From assembly GCF_963678635.1 (NCBI RefSeq), contig NC_087063.1:21088701-21148700 (forward strand): a stretch of DNA of 60,000 nt. Direction: 5' to 3'. This stretch comes from Symsagittifera roscoffensis (lineage: Eukaryota; Xenacoelomorpha; Acoela; Convolutidae). The translations under genes and the position numbers were made by a program. How positions within the stretch are numbered: the stretch's first letter is position 1; the number at the start of each line of letters is the position of its first letter. The notes beneath the pieces are model-generated. The model was not told the DNA's origin, searched no databases, and saw nothing but the letters and a program-made list of their open reading frames with translations. Positions 40,101 through 49,100 of this stretch are shown here, one piece after another.

Positions 40101-43100
40101 TTTTTTGAAAATCCGCCCCCCCCCCCCTCGAGAAAATCCTAGATCCGCCCCTGACCCAGTGGCGTGCGCAAAAATTTTTCTAGGGGGGGGGGGGGCTTTT
40201 TTTCGAAAAACTATCGAAAAGTTTGTCGACCTTTTTTTTAGGTCGACAAAATTGATCTTCTGAGCTCTCCTAAATCACTATTAAGACCCAATTTTGACCA
40301 AATATTCTGCGCCACAGGCAAAATTTAAAAAAAACAGGCCAAAAAAAGCGTTTTTAGGCACTTTTGGAAAATTCTGACCAAAAAATTGAGGTTTTTTAGG
40401 CGCGCGCTGCCCCCTCAAAATTAGTTATATTGGCACCGAAGGCGCCTTTAGAAAATTTTTGAGGTTGGTCAGCCAAAAATTGGATGTAGTAAAGTTATAC
40501 CAAAGGGAGACCCTTTGGAAAATTTGGCGACCTGAATTAAGCGGGGGGGGGGGGGGGGGCGGTCGCCCCTTTCCCCTCGGCACGCTACTGATGGTACCTG
40601 ATTTTGCATGGAAAACGAAAAAGCTAAAGCACACGAATACAAAGTTCCTCCACATTTTCAATGGTCGGAACAACAATAGCAAAAGGAAAAGTTCCTACAC
40701 CATTAGATGCCAACAAATAAAATTATGCTTAAGTCACATTTTCAGATTTTCCATCGAAATTTAGCTCTTAGGTTCTTAATTTCTTGATTATTGATTTGAA
40801 AAAAAAATTCTGTTGATTTTTCTGTTAAATTTTGAACACAGTGCGAACAACATAAGGTGAAATCTGCTGTAAGTTTTTCGTTGGAAAAAAAAGCTCCAAG
40901 CAATCATGGAAAATAAAAAAAAAATGAATAATATTGTCTATATGCCATGATTGCTTGTGACAATGTATATACCTGGAAGAGGATGTATTTCTCGGGTTTG
41001 AAGAGGCCGAAGTCGCCCCGATATGAGAATCCGTCGAATGCGGAGTTGAACAGGTCCACTGTGAATGTAGACACCATACAGCAGAAAAACGTCTACAAAA
41101 AAGGAGAGGCGTTAAGTTAATTTAGAAACATATGGCCACCAGGAAAATAATTACTCATTCATGGACATGGTAATGGTATCTGAACTTTAGGGTAAGGTCT
41201 TAAGCTCCAATTATTTGTATTAACGTACCGTAGAACTATAAAAAAAAACTTACAATTGTCACTAGAAACAATTACTTAAAGGCGGGCATCAATCAGATAT
41301 TTGCGGCGATCAATCCAGCGCTTGTTTTTGTGAAGAAGCTTTTTATTTCACACTCATGGAAAAGTAGCTAACGATCGTCTACTTAAGGTGATAATCTCAA
41401 GTTATTACCCTAACAACATAATAAAAGAACAAAACTACGATGTTTTTTTTTCTGGTATGTAAATACAGAACGTCTATCGATGATTGTTAAGCGGACGATG
41501 ATTGTCAAATTTGTTCCTTACCTGCCAAGATAGCTTCAGGTTCCAGAAAGAGGATACTTCTTCCATGGCGAATAGTAGACCCCCAACTGGTGCGCCAAAG
41601 GCAGCAGATACTCCTGCCGCAGCCCCCGCTGTTATGAAGTTTCGCCTGAAAACACCAGTGTTAAAAACAAACAACTAATCATTTAATTTAACATTTAAAT
41701 GAAAACATGTTCGATTTGATAAGCTTCATATGATTGTCACAAACAGTTTTATTGAGTTCAATAGTAAGCGTCTCCTCACTTGTCTTCCGGGTTGCGAAAA
41801 CGGGTGAAGAATGGGAACTTCGTGCAGATGCCAGCACCCACACAGCTTCTGAAACAGACACACAAAACAATTTTCATTAAGGCTAGCTATGACCCATTGT
41901 GCTGCAATAGAGTTCGTTTGCTCAAGAACAAGCACTGACTTTTCGCCATTAAGTCAAAATTAGGACAAAAAAAATTCAAAACTTCCAACAATTTTTTGGC
42001 TTATTTTGTTCACATGTTTAATTGGATCTTATATTGACCAGGCTTTTTTAAATAGGCCAATTCAACTTATACTGCAGCTGATCAAAAAAAAAACTGACCA
42101 CAAAAACCGAATACAGGAAAAAATTTTCTGCAAAGTTGAAACATTTGATTGTGTCATCATATAGGTCGATGAAATTCATTTCTTCCCAGGCATACATTCC
42201 ACCGATTATCCAACCCAATACTAAGTTATGTTTGAAATAAACCAAATACTCAAAAGATAAATATAAAAGCGTCAATTCTTTTTCATTGATTTTTATGGAA
42301 TATTCATTTTTATCTCTCTTCTTGAGTGCTTGTTTCAAATTGTATCCAATCATTTTCAACTAAAATTGGTTACTTATCCGTTTTACTCACCTTCACGTCT
42401 TTTTCCGAGCTTTTATTTTGGTACTCACATACTTTTTTGCGATCAATTACATTTTTTGTTATATTATGTTATATTAATAATTTGGTTTGAAACATTTGAT
42501 TGTGTCATCAAAACGGTCGATGAAATTCGTGTTTCTGATAACAAATGAATAAACTAGTGAACAGTGTCCATACCCCATGTGGATCATGGGTCCCTCAGGC
42601 CCCACTGGGAGTCCACTGCCGACAGCACACACATTGGAGAAGAACTTGACAATGAGGGTGCGAATGTTGAAGATCTGCCTCACCACTGTCCCGTTCAGGT
42701 ACCCAATCAACTCCGGAATGCCCGAGCCAGACGCAGCCGGCCTCAACAGCTGGATAAAAAATTGAAGTTTAACAGTAGACAATGATAGCCGGTGGCTGCG
42801 CAAGTAATACAGAATTTTTCAATCACAATGAACTAGGTCGATAAATGAAGATTTTTTTTAAATTGAAAAATATTTCAAAATTAAGGTATATCTTTTTGTT
42901 TCTAAATATTCAGTTGTTGTTTTTGTTAAAGGACGAATGACATCGGTGAAAAGGTGTAAGAGCGAGGAGCTGAACTATTAGAAAATGTAGTAGAAATAAA
43001 TTATAATTGCAAGTTCTCATCAAATTTGGTCTGAAAAACGGAAAGGACTTTGAAACACTACCACTCAAACTTTCTTCAAACTAAACAAAAACGATTTTTA

Positions 43101-46100
43101 AAAAAAACAACCAGCGTCATATTTCTACCTCACCCTTGAGGGAGGGGGTCGGGACAAAGATGATAACGCTATGTCATCAATTTTTTAGGGCAAAAACAAA
43201 TCGCGTCCATCTACTTTTCAAGCTTGACTGGACACAAAAACAAATGGTTGGCAGAACGTGAATGAGTTATACCATTCCAACTTTTGACGACAAATGGGAT
43301 AATTTTTGTATCACACTTAAAAAAAACTATTCTGATTTTTGCAAAAACTAACGGACTATTTCGGGGTGGTTATTTTACATCAGATCAATTTCGGATACTA
43401 AAATTATAGTTTTAAAAATAAAATTTTCATACCTAAATGAAATTATCATTTCCTTGAGTTCAAATATTTAAATATATTTTACTGCGATGGCTTTTTGTAT
43501 GCTCTAGGGGTGAGAAAAGTGCTAATTCTACCAACTCGGAATATGCGTGTTTTCAAGAGTATATTCATGATGCTCAAAACGTAAATGCGAGTTATTGAAG
43601 TTCCAACAATTAATTCATACTCAAAATCATTTCAAACTGAATTGCGGCAGGCTGATTTTGGTCCCAAAAACTCCCCAAAATACTCAAACTGTAACGCATA
43701 CAACATAATATAGGCTGAGGGTGAACAAAAAACAAGTAATTTAATTATAGCTTTACCTTATTTTTCAACCAACAACTCTTTCGTTTTATCTTATTTTTCT
43801 CTTACCGAAAACAAGTCGATAACATACTAAAGACATTCAAAAAATCAGGGTTTGGTCTTGGTACGAGTAGTCTTTTTGTTCAGATTTTCGAAAAAAAACA
43901 GGAAAATAAATGCTTGCGTTGATTTTTTCATTCAGAAATTGCCAAAAGAACATTTGCTCACTTCGGGATATCGATCCCTAAATCTTCCCTCGATCCCACC
44001 GGACGCGTGCACACAGAATAACAACCTGACTATAAGCTAACCCTGAAACTAAGCTAGCTCATTTTATTCTTTAATACCGAAAGTTTAACACAAAATATTT
44101 ATGCGTGGCGAATTATCAAATTGTTATAGATGCATTACAAAATCATTCCAATTTGATCTGAGACAAGCTAATTGATCTGACGGGGCAGTACAACATTGCC
44201 GAAGTACAACAGTGCCAAAAAAATAGTTCAACAGTGTCAAAAAAAAGTTCAACAGCGCGGAAAATAAAATCTTCGTTCAACGGTGCCAAAAATTTGAACA
44301 AACTTCAACATTTTAAGTGCGGCAATCAAAAATTAAACGGCGATCGTTTATAATCTTAAGGGGAACTTTAAGATTTTAAGTAACAAAATTAGAAATTTGG
44401 ACGTTTTGGCGCGAAAAAAATGTTTAATTTGTAATTGCAGACATTTTGGCGCCAAAGTTGGAGTGATTTTCTTTGTTAATTAGCGTCAGTATTTTCCAGC
44501 TCTTAAGAAAATGCGTTTAAATAATTCTGAAATTTTTTTTTGCCTTTTTCGGCACTGTTGTACTTTGGCACTGCTGAACGCCACCGTTTCGATTTTTGAA
44601 AAAAGAGCGGAAATTTATTCTCGAGGTGGTTTTTTATCTACTCATTTTCTTAATTTAGCATTTTTGACGGAATTTATTTAAACCATCTGAAAGATATTGT
44701 TGTCAAGAGCTCAATTTAAAAAAAATACCTACGATAATTTTTCGTTAAGATACAGGGATTTGAAAATTGCTCATTAATTTGCTCTTGTAATGTGTTCTTA
44801 TAACACTTGTCAGCGGCAAATTAATGCGTTCCAAATTGATTTGAGGTCAGATATTTAGTTCTTCTAGATTAATACTAGACGCGAAACACGCCATTTGTAT
44901 CTTAAATAGCATGTGAGGGATAAAATGAAATAAATTTATATTTTTTCTATTATTTTGTCAACTATTCAACCAATTTTTTATTGGCCTTAAAGTGCAGTCG
45001 GAAACTTCAGGGTTCGCCGTGATACACGAGCAGTCTTGTTGGTCTTAATAGTTCATATATGACTGACTTCGATTTGAACACTTAAATTTTGATTTCATCA
45101 GCTTAACGTTCGTAGGCTGTCAATATACCATTTACCAAAAACTACTCAAGATCAGTTAAAGGAACATCGGACCATTCAAGGCTTTGCCCTGATAGGAGCA
45201 GTCTTGTAACGGTTACTTTGGCACCAGTACTGGATTTTAATTTAATTGTTTAATTTAACGCTCTCCCAACTTGAAAACAGATTTTAAGGAGTTTTTTTAA
45301 ATGACACTGAAGCTTGAATTATCAATTGGTTTTTGGTCTTTTTCTGTTTTACTTTTTGAGCTTTCCATTTAACAAACATTTTAAATAATGAAATTTGAAA
45401 GAAATCAACAGTTGAGCCGTCAACAATTATTGTTGCGGCTTTCAAAGGAATGCGGAAATTTTATGCTTGGGGTGATTTTTACGCTGTCAATTGTTGTTGG
45501 CGATCGAAACCATAGTTCTTACCAATATCTTTTATACCATTTTGAAGATACCCACTCTCGGAGTTCAAACGAAAGATATTTTACATTCAATACTTTTAGT
45601 GAAGTTCTGGGGTTTAAAATTGCCCATTTGGCCATGCTCCGGACTAATTTATGCGCGCAAGGAAGATTTTATTAAAAAGTTGGCGATCGAAACCATTGTT
45701 GGCCATCGAAACCATAGTTCTTACCAATATCTTTATACCATTTTGATGATACACACTCTCGGAGCTCAAACGTAAGATATTTTACATTCATTATTTTTAG
45801 TGAAGTTCTGGGGTTTAAAATTGCCCATTTGGCCATGCTCTGGACTAATTTATGCGCGCTAGGAAGATTTTATTTAAAAAAGATGAAAACCAAACGCAAA
45901 TTATTTATGCGCGGTGAATTACTTTGCGTAACAAAATCGTTCCAAATATGAGTCGAGCTAATCGGTCATATAAATTTCGTACTACTGAAAATTTTACACC
46001 TGATGTTTTATATGTTTCAAAGTTTATAGTTCTCGATACTTGCTTCTCCAACAAAATTCGATGCTGATTCAGGGGCAGTCGGAACATGCAGGATTTTGCC

Positions 46101-49100
46101 CTGATATACGAACATTCTTGTAGAGAGACCAGCCTAAATGCATGCGAGCCGCTTAGCAAGAAACATTAACTTTGTGATTTTGACCTGAAATATGGTAACT
46201 ATATGTAAATTCTCATTGAATTTGAATTTTACAAAAAAAATCTTCTCTCAGCAATAAGCAATAAGACTTGTCAACTGTCATGATTTTAAAAAGAGAAAGG
46301 AAATAACGAACTATTGAATCGCAGTCCCATGGGGAAAACTACAGAGTTCACAATGAAAGAAACTGCCCGATTTCACCATACTAATTAAACTAATTATTAC
46401 GCTTCAATCAGCTGGAGACTTTTCCAGTTGGAACTTGTTTCTATTTTTGAGCAAGAAGGAAAAAAAGTCTTCCTACGGATTTTTCTTTTCACGCTTTCAG
46501 CCTTAACTACCCATGGCATGGCCTATAAATAGGCCAAGCTGGACTTTTCTTTACAATAATAGATCAGAGAGCGTAGAGCGTATAAAATTTTTCGGACCTT
46601 GTATAATATTTTCTGTTTAAAAATAGCCTTTGGGTGGCTCGAGGGAGTTTCGTTCAAAGACAAGAGGCGTCAATTTGAATGAAGCTGAATTTTAATTTCA
46701 AAAATCCAATTATATTAAATTGATTGATTCAATCATCATGTCAGCCTCCAATAAGTCCGAAGCTGAATGCAACGAGTATCAATTTTTTTGCGGAATATTT
46801 ATGCCTGGGATGGTTTTTTTATTCAGTCACTTTTCTACTATTTAAATTTTTGACGGAAGTTCATCTGAAAGACATTGTTATCTTGAGGCCTTCCTCTCTC
46901 AGGGATTCGACCCCCTGCCGACCCAAAGGGTCCCCCCTTAGTACTATTTTGAGATATCCATTTTTCGGCGCCAATATATACTAATTTTGAAGGGGAGCGC
47001 GCGCCGAAAAAACGCGACTTTTTGGTAAAATTTTTGGTCAAAACAGGGCCTTTGTAGTGCTTTGGGAGAGCTCAGAAAATTAATTTGGTCGACCTAAAAA
47101 TTTTTTTTAAATCCGCCCCCCCCCCCCTCCCTCGAGAAAATCCTAGATCCGCCCCTGCCTCAAAAAATTTTTTGTGAAATGAACTTGATCGAATAGTTTA
47201 GACTTAATTTGAGAATAAAGTCAAACTCTTAAATATCAAAACAATTTCAGACCATTTCGTCACAACAAGTAGCCACTTCCGCCGGAAAAAGTTGCTCAAC
47301 CGCTTCTTTCGATTGAAATTTTCATCTCAGTTTTGAATGGGTAGATTTAAAGTAAATTCAATAAGTTTATAAAAAACGGCCAACGTTAAAAACCATAACT
47401 TTCCAAAATCCGTAACTTTTTTCTGCTAAAAGCAAGTTGCGGCCGGTAAAGTAGAGGATTCCCAAAGTCACGTTTCTCGATTAAAAACTTAACCTGAGAA
47501 ATGGAACGGTAACTTTCGAGTAGAGTAAAAAAAAATTCCGAAGAAACGGTCAAAGTTTTAAAACCTTAATTTAGTTGAAGGCCATAAGTTTTTTCTAAGA
47601 AAAAATTCGGCGTAGCAAATTATAATCGTAAGATTCCAACAACCTGTTGTGTCGATTAAACCTATGATATCAGATTTGGCAGGATACCGAGAACAGTCCA
47701 AAAACCGGTCAACAAATCATAAATTTGACATTTCCGAGAATCGTAGACACTTATGCATAAGAAGTTCATCCATAATAAGCTTTTTGAAATCCGTTCTTTT
47801 TTTTAAAACAAAAAATCTCAGATTTCGTAGGTTAATTTTGAGAAAACAAAAAAAATCAAAATTATTGGTCAAATATTCCCCCCACATATTTTTTCGAAGG
47901 CAGTAGACGAAAGACGAAGGAGTAAAGCAAAAAAAGACCAAACAATTTTGCACGAAAGAATGTAGGCAGCCTTTTTATGGAAAATCATTGAAAGGCTTGA
48001 GAAACGAAACTACTTTTTTTGCAAAATGTGATAAAAATTTCCGAAGCGTCTCAAAAAAATAAACCTTATCACTTAAACTTTCATACTACCTGATTTTATC
48101 AAACAGAAATTCTAGGCAAGCAAGCCAAGCAAGACATTTAAAATTCAAATGAACGAAGGAACAAAAAATAACGAGGCCGACAATTACGAAGGCCGACAAT
48201 TTTTGAGCAGACACCAGTTGAGCCAATCAAAAATAAACGGATTTTGTTGAAAACTTTAAGAAGTTTCAAGTGCCCCCTGAAACCACCTTGTAGCAACTGG
48301 TACACATCCAGTAATTAATTTTGAATATTCATGAAATTGTTTATGTCAGTTTCATAGTGAAATAGAGCAGTCTTGTATATCCCTTGATTTAGTCTCGAGC
48401 CATTCAAAAAGAAATGATACATCATTACCACGGTTTTTAGTCTAACTTGAGTAAAATTTTTAAGTGCCCGATGAATTGATCAAACCAAGTGCCCGATTTT
48501 ATCAAATTAAACAATCAAGTTGAATCTCACAATACGATTAGCTCCAAATACATGTAAGGAAGGTAATTCAAACGGCGTGAAATACCATCAAATTTTTCGA
48601 ATTAGCAATTAGTTTGCAAAAATCTGCAACTCTACATACACTGCACCACAATGATAGGATATTTGAAGCGCATTTAATCCAAATACAGACAAGACTGCTC
48701 GTATCAGTGCGAATCCCTGAATGTTCTGTCTGCCTTTTAAGGTATATGAATCAGTGATAAAATGGCATAAATTTCAAGTTTTCGTTGTAATTCAATCGTT
48801 TTCTATCAATTTCTAAGTCTAACGTTTTGTCAAGACATGGAATCAATTTCTTCCAAGCAAACGCTAAGCGACAATTTTGTCGTAAAAATTGGCCACAAGA
48901 AACTTATCAAAAGCCGCAATTATGCTTTTCGCTTTTGATAAAAGTTTCTACAATTTTTTCAAGATAAAATGTCAATCAATATTTGAATTGACAGTTTGAC
49001 TTATTTTTTCACATGGTTCACGAAAAAGTTTTTCGATTTTTTTAATGCAACTGTTGCATGAAATTTATGCCATTTGGGAATTATGCCATTTGAGACGTAA

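Larger units (their letters stand above)
39187..40673 (+). repeat. Dispersed repeat family D, copy split by hAT-like insertions
   Basis: TGCAAGTAGCACAGAATGTT (39191) at one end, CCATTCCGATGATTTTTTAT (39699) before the break, TGATTTTGCATGGAAAACG (40599) after it, and TTCAATGGTCGGAACAAC at the far end. Removing 39725-40598 restores the order seen in the 27508-28118 copy. Confidence 0.8.
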
